NCBI GenBank assembly: GCA_958296165.1
Contig: OY282447.1
Span: forward strand, 3,757,154 to 3,821,153
Reading direction: 5' to 3'
Source of the DNA: an uncultured Pseudomonadales bacterium
GTDB taxonomy: Bacteria > Pseudomonadota > Gammaproteobacteria > Pseudomonadales > Azotimanducaceae
DNA: 64,000 bases
The translations under genes were made by a program, and so were the position numbers. The number at the start of each line of letters is the position of its first letter. Position 1 is the first letter of the stretch. Below, one piece after another: positions 26,622 to 35,381 of this stretch. The notes beneath the pieces were generated by a model, which saw only the letters and a program-made list of their open reading frames with translations, ran no database searches and was not told the DNA's origin.

Positions 26622-27755
26622 ATGACCGTTGCCATCGTAGGCGCTGCAGAGACCACCGAACTCGGCAGGATTCCTAACATGAGCCAAATCCAGCTGCACG
26701 CGGACGCGGCCCTCAACACCTTGGCGGACGCTGGCCTCAAAGCCGCGGACATAGACGGCGTTGCCACCGCTGGCGAATCGCCCGTCGCCATCGCCCACTA
26801 TCTGGGCATTGCGCCGCGCTGGGTAGACGGCAGTTCCGTGGGCGGCTGCTCGTTCATGTTGCATGTGCGCCACGCCGCCGCCGCCATTGAAGCCGGCTAT
26901 GCGGATACGATCCTGATTACCCACGGCGAGAGCGGCCGTTCCGGCGTCGGGCGCGGCGGCGGAGGCGGCGGACGTGCCTCGCTGCCGGCGCAGTTCGAGA
27001 TGCCTTACGGCCCCATGGGGCCGACGACGATGTTCACCATCGGCGTGCTGCGCTACATGAAGCGCTACGGCATGACCCACGAGCAGCTGGCGGCCGTGGC
27101 CGTGGTGCAGCGCGAGTGGGCGGGCATGAACCCGCGCGCCTCGTTCCGCGAGCCGATCACGGTGCAGGACGTGCTCAACTCGCGCCTGATCGCCTATCCG
27201 TTCCACCTGTTCGAGTGCTGCCTGGTCACCGATGGCGGCGGCGCCTTGATCCTCGTCTCCGCCGAGCGCGCCAAGGACTTTCCGCACAAGCCGGTGTACA
27301 TGCTCGGCAGCGGCGAGAGCGTGGAAGCGCCGATGATCAGCCAAATGAAGGACCTCACCAGTTCGCAGGCATTCCGCATTGCTGGTTCCGAAGCGTTCCG
27401 TTCGGCTGGCATCAGCCACGGCGACGTCGATCACCTCATGGTGTACGACGCCTTCGCCCACCTGCCCATCTGGGGCTTGGAGGACTTGGGCTTTTGCCAA
27501 CGCGGCGAGGCGGCCGGCTTCATCGAGGACGGCAACACCCGGCCGGGCGCGAAGCTGCCGTTGAACACCAACGGCGGCGGCCTCTCGTACATGCATTCGG
27601 GCATGTACGGCATGTACGCCCTGCAGGAGAGCGTGCGGCAGATGCGCGGCACGGCCCCGGCGCAAGTGCCGGACGCGGAGATTTCCGTGTGCTTGGGCGT
27701 GGGGGGAATGTTCGCGGCGAGCGGCTGCATCGTGATGGGCAACGTCGCGCCGTAG
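26622..27755 (+). CDS. Thiolase-fold acyl-CoA enzyme (Ltp2/SCP2-like)
   Basis: This 377-residue protein belongs to the thiolase superfamily group typically paired with DUF35. It has GGCSFMLHVRHAAAAIE (nucleophile-loop Cys) near residue 85, YDAFAHLP near residue 273, and NTNGGGLSYMHSGMYGMY in place of the classic GHPxGATG. A final VGGMFAASGC loop closes the site. The altered third motif is like that of steroid side-chain Ltp2-type enzymes, some of which are aldolases, so carbon-carbon cleavage without thiolysis is possible. A glycine tract follows GVGRGG, as in the other thiolase of this window. ATG 26622 has a GAGGAGA site. Confidence 0.87.
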   Translation: MTVAIVGAAETTELGRIPNMSQIQLHADAALNTLADAGLKAADIDGVATAGESPVAIAHYLGIAPRWVDGSSVGGCSFMLHVRHAAAAIEAGYADTILITHGESGRSGVGRGGGGGGRASLPAQFEMPYGPMGPTTMFTIGVLRYMKRYGMTHEQLAAVAVVQREWAGMNPRASFREPITVQDVLNSRLIAYPFHLFECCLVTDGGGALILVSAERAKDFPHKPVYMLGSGESVEAPMISQMKDLTSSQAFRIAGSEAFRSAGISHGDVDHLMVYDAFAHLPIWGLEDLGFCQRGEAAGFIEDGNTRPGAKLPLNTNGGGLSYMHSGMYGMYALQESVRQMRGTAPAQVPDAEISVCLGVGGMFAASGCIVMGNVAP

Positions 27756-27808
27756 CTGGCGCCGCCGCGTCTTGCGGCTTGAGGCCGCAGGTTCGAGGCG
27801 AACGACGT

Positions 27809-28957
27809 TCAGCGCTGCGTAGCTGGTACAGCCGATGCTGGCGCGTGCTCCAGCACATAGGTCGTCAAGGAAGGTATGCCAGCACGCCAAATCACCGGCG
27901 GCTGCTGGCCCGGCGGACACCACACGTAGCTCAGGCGACTCAACCCGTCGCGTGCAGCGAACCGATCGGCTGCGTCGTCAAAGCCAGCGGAGGCTAGCGC
28001 CGAGTCGATCTCTTGATTGGAGGCGGTGGCGTCCACCTCATCTTGGAACAGCCGCGCTGTCGCAACGGCCGCCGGCACCAGCCCGCCAGCTTCCAATTCC
28101 TCGTACCGGCCCTGGTAGTAGTCGGCCACCTGCGCGGTTACGACCGGCCGCACCGCTGCAACGGTGGCGGCGGTCAAACGAGCCGAGCCGGTCGCCAAGT
28201 GTTCCTTCCACAGAGCATCGCCCCAAAGCTGGACGAAATAGGGGTAGCGCTGGCTGTGTTCAACGACGACGTCCAACGCGTCGACATCTATACGCACGCC
28301 ATGCGCCATCAGCGGTTTGACCAGGGCCTCGCGGGCGGCGGCGTGGCTCAAGCGGCCGATGCCCAGCAGCCCCTCGCCCAGGCGCCCCCAAAATGACGCA
28401 TCCATCGTGTTGAGCTGCGTTCGCAAGCCGGGCGTGCCGGCGAGAACGAGCAGAAACGGCGCCTTCGTGCGCATTTGCTGGCTTGCGTTCAGCAACACGC
28501 TGCCGACTTCTGGATCCAATGTATGCGCTTCGTCCAACAGCACGGCAAGTGGCCTGCGCCGGCAGCGAGCGGCAAGTTCGCGCACGAGCTCTCTTCGGCC
28601 ACTGCCGGACGCGACGCCAACCTTGCGCCGCGACAGCTTGACGATCCCTCGGCGCGGTACCAGCGCATCGCGGAGCGTGGCCAAGTCGGCAATAGCGTGC
28701 GGCGTTAGCGTCAGCACATCTATCAGCCGCTCGCCCTTCGCGCAGGCGGATTTGAGCCAATGCAGCAGCACCGTCTTGCCGTTTCCGCTCGGGCCGATCA
28801 AGACGACGTTGTGGGGCGGCGCGTTGCCGCTCGTCAAGTCGGCCAGACAGCGCGAGAGCACCGCCTGTTCAGCGCCGCGCCCAGCCAGTTCGGGCGGCGC
28901 CGCGCCGTCGCCGGGGGCGAATACACGCAGCTCCTTGGGTGGCATGGCTAGCAGCAT
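27809..28957 (-). CDS. AAA/STAND-like ATPase (divergent pair, member 1)
   Basis: The protein is about 382 residues. Near the N-terminus lies ELAGRGAEQAVL, followed by Walker A GPSGNGKT and Walker B LAVLLDEAHTLD, with LLVLAGTPGL as a sensor segment. A helical second half follows, with LSHAAAREALVKPLMAHG and an aromatic-rich winged-helix-like end. The fold is similar to TniB/Orc-like ATPases. Starts at 28957 or 28945 are both plausible. It is divergent from a related ATPase whose start is only 48 bases away, so the two share a control region. No catalytic effector domain is visible. Confidence 0.75.
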   Translation of the reverse strand: MLLAMPPKELRVFAPGDGAAPPELAGRGAEQAVLSRCLADLTSGNAPPHNVVLIGPSGNGKTVLLHWLKSACAKGERLIDVLTLTPHAIADLATLRDALVPRRGIVKLSRRKVGVASGSGRRELVRELAARCRRRPLAVLLDEAHTLDPEVGSVLLNASQQMRTKAPFLLVLAGTPGLRTQLNTMDASFWGRLGEGLLGIGRLSHAAAREALVKPLMAHGVRIDVDALDVVVEHSQRYPYFVQLWGDALWKEHLATGSARLTAATVAAVRPVVTAQVADYYQGRYEELEAGGLVPAAVATARLFQDEVDATASNQEIDSALASAGFDDAADRFAARDGLSRLSYVWCPPGQQPPVIWRAGIPSLTTYVLEHAPASAVPATQR

Positions 28958-29005
28958 ACGCGGTTGCGGCGCTCCTCTATGGTGTGGGCATGATACGGTT
29001 TGCCT

Positions 29006-30193
29006 ATGAGCACACCGGCACATCCCGTGCATCCAGTCGACATCCCCGGCGAGCGGGGCGTGGCGCCCCATTTCGCTGGACGACAGAAGGAACTAGCTGA
29101 ACTGCATCGGCGCCTGCGCGTTGCGTCGACCCCGGAAGGGCAAGCTGAGGGCATGACGCTTGTCACAGGCGTCCCCGGCATAGGAAAGACCCAATTGGGC
29201 ATGGAGTTCGCCCGGCAAGCGAAGATGGACTGGCAGGCGGTGGTGCTCGATGCCACCACGGGGTGCTTCAAGAACCCCACAGCCCTGTTCCTCGACATTG
29301 GCGATTCCCTGGGTGTGCGGGCCGATTTCGAGAAGGTGGCCGGCGTGGCGGCGGGCATCGCGACGATCAGCGCCCAAGTGGCCGGAACAGGCGGCGCCGT
29401 AGGCGTGCAGACTCCGCAACGCGGTGCAGACGCCGGCCTGAACTCCATGCTGGCCAACACCAGGCGGCACACCGCTTGGCGACACACCGTCCTAGTGGTC
29501 ATGGTTGATGAACTGCAGAACATCGAGCCAGAGGGAGCAGCCAATCTCAGAGTGCTGCATGAGGGCAGACACGGATGCCCCATTCTCCCCATCGGCATCG
29601 GATTGCAGCACACGCGCCGCGTGCTTTCGGGCGGTGGGATTTCCAGATGTTCGGGGTTCGCGCTGGGGCTGCTGTCACGCGACGAAACGCGCGAGGCCAT
29701 CTCGAAAGGAGTGCAGGCTTTAGGGGCCGACATCCCTCACACCGCAACCGAATCTTTGGCTGCGGCTTCAATGGACTTCCCGCAGCACGTCAACGGCTAC
29801 ATCAGAGCCGCAGTGGAAGTGTGCCGCGAACGAGGCGGATTGGAGAGTGAGGACAATCTGCGTGAAGCCCATCGTCGCGGCGACATGGCCCGCGCCGCCT
29901 ACTATGAATACAGACTGGCGGCGATGGAAAGAGCGGATCGACTCTTGCCTTTGGTGGGCCACATGATGCACTCGGGACAAGATGCGGTCGGCCAAAGCGA
30001 AGCAAGAGCCATCTTGCGCGACGATGGCGAACTCATTGACTCCGCCGTCGCACACGGCGTCCTGACGCAGAGCCCCAGAGGCGATCTCAGCTTCGCCGTC
30101 CTTTCGTTTGCGAACTACATGGAGGCGTGGCACAGGAACGCGGCGTCCAAATATCGCGGAGCGCGTGTACGTCCGGTAGGTGTGGTTCCTTAA
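29006..30193 (+). CDS. AAA/STAND-like ATPase (divergent pair, member 2)
   Basis: The 395-residue protein has the same plan as its divergent neighbour: HFAGRQKELAELHRRL, Walker A GVPGIGKT, Walker B VLVVMVDELQNIE, and LLSRDETREAISKGVQALGADI. A glycine/alanine-rich segment (AGVAAGIATISAQVAG) follows helix 4. The remainder is helical. ATG 29006 is used; TTG 29000 is also in frame. The pairing of two paralogous ATPases across a short shared promoter suggests that they form a hetero-oligomer or antagonistic pair. Function unknown. Confidence 0.75.
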   Translation: MSTPAHPVHPVDIPGERGVAPHFAGRQKELAELHRRLRVASTPEGQAEGMTLVTGVPGIGKTQLGMEFARQAKMDWQAVVLDATTGCFKNPTALFLDIGDSLGVRADFEKVAGVAAGIATISAQVAGTGGAVGVQTPQRGADAGLNSMLANTRRHTAWRHTVLVVMVDELQNIEPEGAANLRVLHEGRHGCPILPIGIGLQHTRRVLSGGGISRCSGFALGLLSRDETREAISKGVQALGADIPHTATESLAAASMDFPQHVNGYIRAAVEVCRERGGLESEDNLREAHRRGDMARAAYYEYRLAAMERADRLLPLVGHMMHSGQDAVGQSEARAILRDDGELIDSAVAHGVLTQSPRGDLSFAVLSFANYMEAWHRNAASKYRGARVRPVGVVP

Positions 30194-30320
30194 CCGAGGT
30201 GGCCCGCAAGAACATGGCCCATCTCGTGACCGAGAATCGCCCTGAACTCGTCGGCGTTTTGGATCGCCGCGATCCGAGTCGAGTACCATGCGCACTCTGC
30301 CGACCACGGAGCCGAACCCT

Positions 30321-31961
30321 ATGAACAGCGTCGAGTACGTCGCCAGCATCCTCAAGGCCGAGGGCGTTGCTTGGATGTCCTGCTACCCCTCCAATCCGCT
30401 GATCGAGGCGGTGGCCAAGGAAGGCATCCGGCCAGTGGCGTTTCGGCACGAGCGGGGCGCGGTGATGGCGGCGGACGGCTACTCGAGGCTTTCGGATCGC
30501 AAGCGTTTCGGCGTGGTGGCCGTGCAATCCCAGGCCGGCGCCGAGAACGCCGTGGGCGGCTTGGCGCAGGCGAATGCCGACAACGTGCCGATTCTGGCGC
30601 TGCCCGGCGGCAACCCGCTGGACATGTTCTTCGTGCGCCCCAACACGGTGGCGGCGCGCACTTGGGAACCAGTGCTCAAGCGCGTTGAAGTGATTACCCG
30701 GCCGGATCAAACCGGCAACGTGATGCGGCGCGCCTTTCACGCCTTGCGCAGCGGCCGGCCCGGCCCGGTGCTTGTGGAGATGCCGGGCGATGTGTGCATG
30801 GCGCCGATCCCGGAGAGCGCACCGGCCTACGTTTCGCCGAGCGCTGCCGTCTATGCGCCGTCGGCAGGGCTGATCGACGATGCGGCGCGGCAGCTGGTAG
30901 AAGCCAAGGAGCCCCTCATCTGGGCTGGCGCCGGCGTGATGACCGCCGATGCCACGGCGGAACTGCGCGCCCTCGCCGAGCTGCTCGATGCGCCCGTGTA
31001 CACCACCATGCCCGGCAAATCCGCGTTCGACGAGCGGCATCCGCTATCCGTGGGCGCAGGTGGCTCTACGGTCGCTGGCCCGGCGCGGCAGTGGCTAAAC
31101 GACTGCGACGTGCTGTTCGCGGTTGGCAGCTCGCTTACCGCAACGCCCTATGGCCAGCGTTTCTCGCATGACAAGTTCCTCATCCACGCCGTGATCGCCG
31201 ACGACGAGATCAACAAAGATACGGCCGCGGACATCGGCCTGGTGGGCGACGCCAAGCTCACCTTGGCTGCGATGATCGACGCGGTGAAGGGCTTGATCGG
31301 CGAAGCTGGGCGCGACACGGGCGTGCGGGCTCGCATCAAGGAAGCGCGCGACGATTGGCTGCGGCAGTGGCGGCCCTACCTCACCAACGACGACGGCCCG
31401 CTCTCGCCCTACCGCGTGATCCACGAGATGAACCAAGTGCTCGATGGCGAGAACAGCGTGGTCACCCACGACGCCGGTGCGCCGCGCGATCAGATCGTGC
31501 CGTTCTATCTCGCCACCACGCCGCACAGCTATGTCGGCTGGGGCAAGACCACCCACTTGGGCTTCTCCATTCCCCTGATGATCGGCGCCAAGATGGCGGC
31601 CCCGGAACGGATGTGCGTGAACCTGATGGGCGATGGCGCGTTCGGCATGTCTGGCCTGGACATTGAAACGTCCGCGCGAGCGCAAATCCCGATCACCACC
31701 ATCGTCCTCAACAACGGCATCATGGCGACGTATCCAGGCGGCTTTCCCACCGCCCGCGAGCAGTTCGGCGTCTCGCACATGCAGGGCGACTACGCCGGCT
31801 TGGCGCAAGCGATGGGCGCCGAAGGCATCGCAGTGGGTCAGGCCGCCGAGATGGCGCCCGCTCTGGAACAAGCCAAGCGCCTGAACGCGGAAGGCAAGAC
31901 GGTGCTGATCGACGTGCGTACGCGAGCGGAGGATTCGCGCGCTCCGGCGCGGTTTGTTTGA
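30321..31961 (+). CDS. Thiamine-pyrophosphate-requiring enzyme (acetolactate synthase/decarboxylase type)
   Basis: This 546-residue TPP enzyme has the three-domain layout: N-terminal PYR domain with HERGAVMAADGYSR (catalytic Glu region), a central domain with LIWAGAGVMT, and the C-terminal PP domain with GDGAFGMSGLDIE and LNNGIMATY (the GDG...NN motif binding Mg-TPP). Substrate specificity is not evident; candidates are 2-oxo acid decarboxylation or carboligation. ATG 30321 starts the conserved region. It is followed by an alpha/beta hydrolase and an LLM oxidoreductase on the same strand, suggesting a catabolic cluster. Confidence 0.88.
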   Translation: MNSVEYVASILKAEGVAWMSCYPSNPLIEAVAKEGIRPVAFRHERGAVMAADGYSRLSDRKRFGVVAVQSQAGAENAVGGLAQANADNVPILALPGGNPLDMFFVRPNTVAARTWEPVLKRVEVITRPDQTGNVMRRAFHALRSGRPGPVLVEMPGDVCMAPIPESAPAYVSPSAAVYAPSAGLIDDAARQLVEAKEPLIWAGAGVMTADATAELRALAELLDAPVYTTMPGKSAFDERHPLSVGAGGSTVAGPARQWLNDCDVLFAVGSSLTATPYGQRFSHDKFLIHAVIADDEINKDTAADIGLVGDAKLTLAAMIDAVKGLIGEAGRDTGVRARIKEARDDWLRQWRPYLTNDDGPLSPYRVIHEMNQVLDGENSVVTHDAGAPRDQIVPFYLATTPHSYVGWGKTTHLGFSIPLMIGAKMAAPERMCVNLMGDGAFGMSGLDIETSARAQIPITTIVLNNGIMATYPGGFPTAREQFGVSHMQGDYAGLAQAMGAEGIAVGQAAEMAPALEQAKRLNAEGKTVLIDVRTRAEDSRAPARFV

Positions 31962-31983
31962 GGAGCGCGGGCCAGCGCTCGAC

Positions 31984-32056
31984 AGGCTTCGGCCGATAGC
32001 GGCAGGCTTGGGGCGATAGTTGTAGGCTTAGGCCAAGAGTTTGGGCCAAGAGTTTG
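31984..32056 (+). repeat. Short direct repeats between the TPP-enzyme and hydrolase genes
   Basis: Three degenerate 20-bp units starting AGGCTT follow one another at 31984, 32004 and 32024. A perfect 13-bp tandem pair GGCCAAGAGTTTG follows at 32031-32056. They fill the 110-bp gap upstream of the hydrolase and could arise by slippage. Confidence 0.7.
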
Positions 32057-32071
32057 GGAGAGAGGGTGCCA

Positions 32072-32866
32072 ATGTCCGAAACCGCGTACACCGAGCGCCA
32101 AGTTGCGCTTGCCACGGGCAAGATCAAGCTGCTCGAACGTGGCACGGGAACGCCGGCCGTAGTCCTGCACCACAGCTGGGGCAGCCCTGGCTGGCTGCCA
32201 TTCCACGACAAGCTCGCCGAGCGCCATCGCGTGATCGTGCCGGACATGCCCGGCTGGGGCGGTTCCGAACGACCGGCTTGGGCGCGCGAGCCGCGCGACA
32301 TCGCCATCATCGTCGGCCGGCTGCTGGCTGCTTTGGAGGTGGAAGGCGCGAAGCTCGTCGGCTTGGGTTTCGGCGGCTTCGTGGCCGCGGAGTTGGCCAC
32401 CATGGCCCCGTCGCGTCTCGCCGCATTGGTGCTGGTGGGCGCGGCCGGCCTGCAACCGAAGCACGGCGAGATTCTCGACCAGATGATGCTCTCGCACCGC
32501 AAGTACATCGAAGAGAGCTTCCGCGACGCCGAGACCTATGCGAACTACATCGGCGAGGAGCCGCCGGACGACGTGCGCGATTTGTGGGATTTCTCCCGCG
32601 AGATGACGGCTCGGATCACTTGGAAGCCCTACATGTTCAATCGCCGCCTTGAACCGCTGCTCGGCGACATGGCCGTGCCAACGCTCGTGGTTTGGGGCGA
32701 GAATGACAAGGTGGTGCCCTTGGAGTGCGCCGAGCGATACGCCGCCGCCATCCCGACGGCCACTACGGTCGTCGTCGACGGCGCCGGCCACGTTGTGGAA
32801 TTGGAGGAACCGGATCGGCTGGCGACTCTGGTCGCCGACTTCCCAGCCGTCCCAGCGGGCCTATAG
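32072..32866 (+). CDS. Alpha/beta-hydrolase-fold protein lacking the nucleophile serine
   Basis: This 264-residue protein shows the alpha/beta-hydrolase order: VVLHHSWG oxyanion region, DMPGWGGSERP, VGLGFGGFVAAELA, WGENDKVVPLE (acid) and GAGHVVELEEPD (histidine). The nucleophile elbow reads G-L-G-F-G, with Gly where Ser, Cys or Asp is normally found, while the acid and the His are retained. It may be a pseudo-enzyme, a cofactor-free lyase or a binding protein. The start ATG has a GAGAGAGGGTG site. The LLM oxidoreductase follows within 14 bases. Confidence 0.85.
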   Translation: MSETAYTERQVALATGKIKLLERGTGTPAVVLHHSWGSPGWLPFHDKLAERHRVIVPDMPGWGGSERPAWAREPRDIAIIVGRLLAALEVEGAKLVGLGFGGFVAAELATMAPSRLAALVLVGAAGLQPKHGEILDQMMLSHRKYIEESFRDAETYANYIGEEPPDDVRDLWDFSREMTARITWKPYMFNRRLEPLLGDMAVPTLVVWGENDKVVPLECAERYAAAIPTATTVVVDGAGHVVELEEPDRLATLVADFPAVPAGL

Positions 32867-32880
32867 AAAGGAGAAACAGC

Positions 32881-34176
32881 ATGTTCATCGGACACTTCAC
32901 GGAACGGCCTTACCAAGACCGCAGTTCCGGCTATTTCGGCGCCACCGGGCGCAGCATCATGGACTTGGGGATGTCCAACAGCAGTTACGACCCGAAGCTC
33001 GGCGCCGACCTCTACAACCGCTACTTGGACGAGCGCGTATTCGCCGAGGAAATGGGCTTCGACGGCTTGATGCTGAACGAGCACCACTCCACGCCATTCT
33101 GCATGGGCGGCGTGATGAACCTGGAAGCCGCCATCCTCGCGCGCATCACGCGCCGCGCCAAGATCGTCTTGCTCGGCAACATCCTGCCGATCTGGGACGA
33201 TCCGTTGTTTCTAGCCGAGGAGCTGGCCGAGATCGACATGATCTCGCGCGGCCGCCTCGTCACAGGCTGGGTGCGCGGCACCGGCCGCGAGAGCGTCGCC
33301 CACAACGCCGTGCCGCCGTTCAACTGGGAGCGCTTTCAAGAAGCGCACGACTTCATTGTGCGGGCGTGGACCAAGCCCGGCCCCTTTCGCTGGGAAGGCG
33401 AGCACTACCAGTACCGTTACGTGAACCCGTGGGCGCGCCCTTACCAAGAGCCGCATCCGCCCATTTGGATCCCCGGCGTGATGAGCCGCAACACCGTTGC
33501 CTGGGCCGCCAAGCATCGCTATCCCTACGTGATGCTGGCAACCGAACTGCAGCCCACGGTGGAATCCTTCCAGTACTACGACGAAGTGGCGGCCCAAGAG
33601 GGCTTCGAGGCCGGCACGCAGCATCGCGGCTACCTGTTCAAGGTGCATGTGGACGAAACCGAAGAACTGGCGGAAGAAGCGGGCCGCAAGTACGTGCAAG
33701 GCCCCAGCAATCCGTTCCTCGAAGGCAATCAGGGCATCGTCCGGCCGTTCATCCAGAACTTGCCCGGCCTCACGCAGCGCAACAACCTGCTGCCGACCAT
33801 GAAGAGTTTCGCGGCGGCGGCCTCGCGCGGGCGCGCTGGCCAGCACTTGAAAGACAGCAAGCAGGAAGCGGCACCGCAGCCGCCGAAGGACATCTACACC
33901 GACCAAACCGACAAGCTCTCCATTATCTCCGGCACGCCTGACACGGTGATCCCGAAAGTGCGCAAAGTGTTGGAGACGATCCGCCCCGGCACCATCTTCT
34001 TCTGGGACGGCGACGGCGCCATGAGCCACGACGACCAGATGCGGAGCCTTCGGCTGATGGGATCGGACGTGATTCCGGCGGTGCGCGAAATCAGCGCCGA
34101 ACTTGACCTCAAGGGGCCGTTCGAGGTCGATCCGGCGCAAGAGGGCGGGCAGGCGACGGAGGAAGCGGCCGGATAG
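32881..34176 (+). CDS. LLM-class (bacterial luciferase-like) flavin-dependent oxidoreductase
   Basis: The 431-residue enzyme starts MFIGHFTERPYQDRSSG. A TIM-barrel luciferase-like core follows, with EEMGFDGLMLNEHHSTPFC, ILARITRRAKIVLLGNILP, and GRLVTGWVRGTGRES. A C-terminal segment ISGTPDTVIPKVRKVLE is the family end motif. It would use reduced flavin from a partner reductase to oxygenate a small molecule. A GAAAGGAG site precedes ATG 32881. An acidic, Pro/Gln/Glu-rich tail follows the core. Substrate unknown; the hydrolase and TPP enzyme upstream probably act in the same pathway. Confidence 0.88.
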   Translation: MFIGHFTERPYQDRSSGYFGATGRSIMDLGMSNSSYDPKLGADLYNRYLDERVFAEEMGFDGLMLNEHHSTPFCMGGVMNLEAAILARITRRAKIVLLGNILPIWDDPLFLAEELAEIDMISRGRLVTGWVRGTGRESVAHNAVPPFNWERFQEAHDFIVRAWTKPGPFRWEGEHYQYRYVNPWARPYQEPHPPIWIPGVMSRNTVAWAAKHRYPYVMLATELQPTVESFQYYDEVAAQEGFEAGTQHRGYLFKVHVDETEELAEEAGRKYVQGPSNPFLEGNQGIVRPFIQNLPGLTQRNNLLPTMKSFAAAASRGRAGQHLKDSKQEAAPQPPKDIYTDQTDKLSIISGTPDTVIPKVRKVLETIRPGTIFFWDGDGAMSHDDQMRSLRLMGSDVIPAVREISAELDLKGPFEVDPAQEGGQATEEAAG

Positions 34177-34383
34177 CGCGAGTCGGAGGCCAGAATGAAC
34201 GACTACCTCGCGGCTTTCGCCTGTCGTCGCACACCCTTTGACACACCGCTCCGTGATTTTGTGATATTTCGTTGCGACGAAAAAGTGGCGGACAAGCTAG
34301 GCGACGACGGCTCTAGGGTCCAATCCTAGCTACATCAAGCTTTCCGAAACATCGGCGCTCGTCGGCTCGATATCGAGCCCACC

Positions 34384-34635
34384 ATGTGGTCGTCTTCCTC
34401 GCCGAGTAGTCAATGGAAGGCCGAGCAGCACTTCCTTGACGCCATGTTGAGAGCTGGAGACACGTTCATCTTCTCCTCGAACCCTCGACTTGCCCGCCCG
34501 GGATCTTGGTTTTTCCTTGAGTTGAGCTATCTCCTCGGGCAGGGCAGAAGACCTCATAGGCTCCCTCCGTTGAACTATATCGATAGCAGCGGCCATGTGA
34601 GTGCTCTTCCGCCCCATTATTGGCGGGGCTGCTGA
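34384..34635 (+). CDS. Short ORF resembling the C-terminal tail of a polymorphic toxin (possible remnant)
   Basis: The 83-codon frame contains WKAEQHFLDAMLRAGDTFIFSS and LARPGSWFFLELSYLLGQG, a pattern I associate with the last domain of large Rhs/haemagglutinin-type toxins. No N-terminal part is visible, and the region upstream (34177-34383) shows no matching toxin core. It ends 15 bases before the next gene, as toxin and immunity genes often do. The resemblance is by eye and weak; it could also be an orphan cassette or a chance frame. Confidence 0.35.
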   Translation: MWSSSSPSSQWKAEQHFLDAMLRAGDTFIFSSNPRLARPGSWFFLELSYLLGQGRRPHRLPPLNYIDSSGHVSALPPHYWRGC

Positions 34636-34650
34636 TTGCAGGAGGTCTCG

Positions 34651-35130
34651 ATGGCCGAACCCCACGACGCTGATCTCATCCCGGACGAGATTCGACGCCT
34701 TCTTGGCGATGATTGGGACTACCACGCCGATGTTGAACCGGTAATGGCTGAGGGTCAGATCCATTCTATGGCCTGCAAGGCACGCTACCACGACGGTCGT
34801 CTTGTCGTCGATGTCAATGTCGACCGCGGGGCGTACTCCATCCTCGTCGGTACCGATCGACCGGATGATATGTATCCCTTCGAGGACGTGGCAGTTCACC
34901 GTAATTGGTCCAATGCCGCAGACCTCCACACACTGATCGCCAACGATGACAACGAAGCGGTTATTGAGCCGTTGATGCCTTGGCGGCAAGCACTCCAATT
35001 ACTCAACAACAACGCCGGGGTCCTAAATGACCTCTTTGCGCCCGAAAACGGTCAACTGCGCGATGGACTCAGGGCCGTTGCCTGCAAGTTCCGCAATGCC
35101 GCTTGGCCTGGTGTCGATTGGCCTGATTGA
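34651..35130 (+). CDS. Small acidic protein of unknown function (possible immunity protein)
   Basis: The 159-residue protein has a CAGGAGGT ribosome site directly before ATG 34651. It is acidic and soluble, with beta-like strands (RLVVDVNVDRGAYSILVG) and the C-terminal ACKFRNAAWPGVDWPD. I do not recognise the family. Position just after the toxin-like tail suggests immunity. A further frame to 35245 (ERNASKSWEQSFDVALTQ) overlaps its end and could reflect a frameshift or another small gene. Confidence 0.6.
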   Translation: MAEPHDADLIPDEIRRLLGDDWDYHADVEPVMAEGQIHSMACKARYHDGRLVVDVNVDRGAYSILVGTDRPDDMYPFEDVAVHRNWSNAADLHTLIANDDNEAVIEPLMPWRQALQLLNNNAGVLNDLFAPENGQLRDGLRAVACKFRNAAWPGVDWPD

Positions 35131-35381
35131 AACAGAAGAACGAAACGCCTCTAAGAGCTGGGAGCAATCGTTCGATGTGGCTCTCACGCAGGCAGTCGCA
35201 TTGAAGCTCGCGGGACGATACCACTTCTACCGCGTCGTCGAGTAGGGCTGCGTTGGATGCAGCGCAGCCCGCTAACGACATGTGAGTATCCGTGTCGCAA
35301 GTGTTGATTTAGCGCTGCACGTGCATGTGCCTCTTCCTCGGCCACCTCCGGTGTCGGAGCTGCGGCCGGGCTCGCCGGGGT

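Noticed and set aside
34195-34329. 44-codon ORF starting MNDYLAAFACRRTPF
   Set aside because: It vaguely resembles a thiolase start but stops early; too short to support a call.
34330-34998. 222-codon minus-strand ORF
   Set aside because: The plus-strand gene at 34651 has a strong ribosome site and a more protein-like composition.
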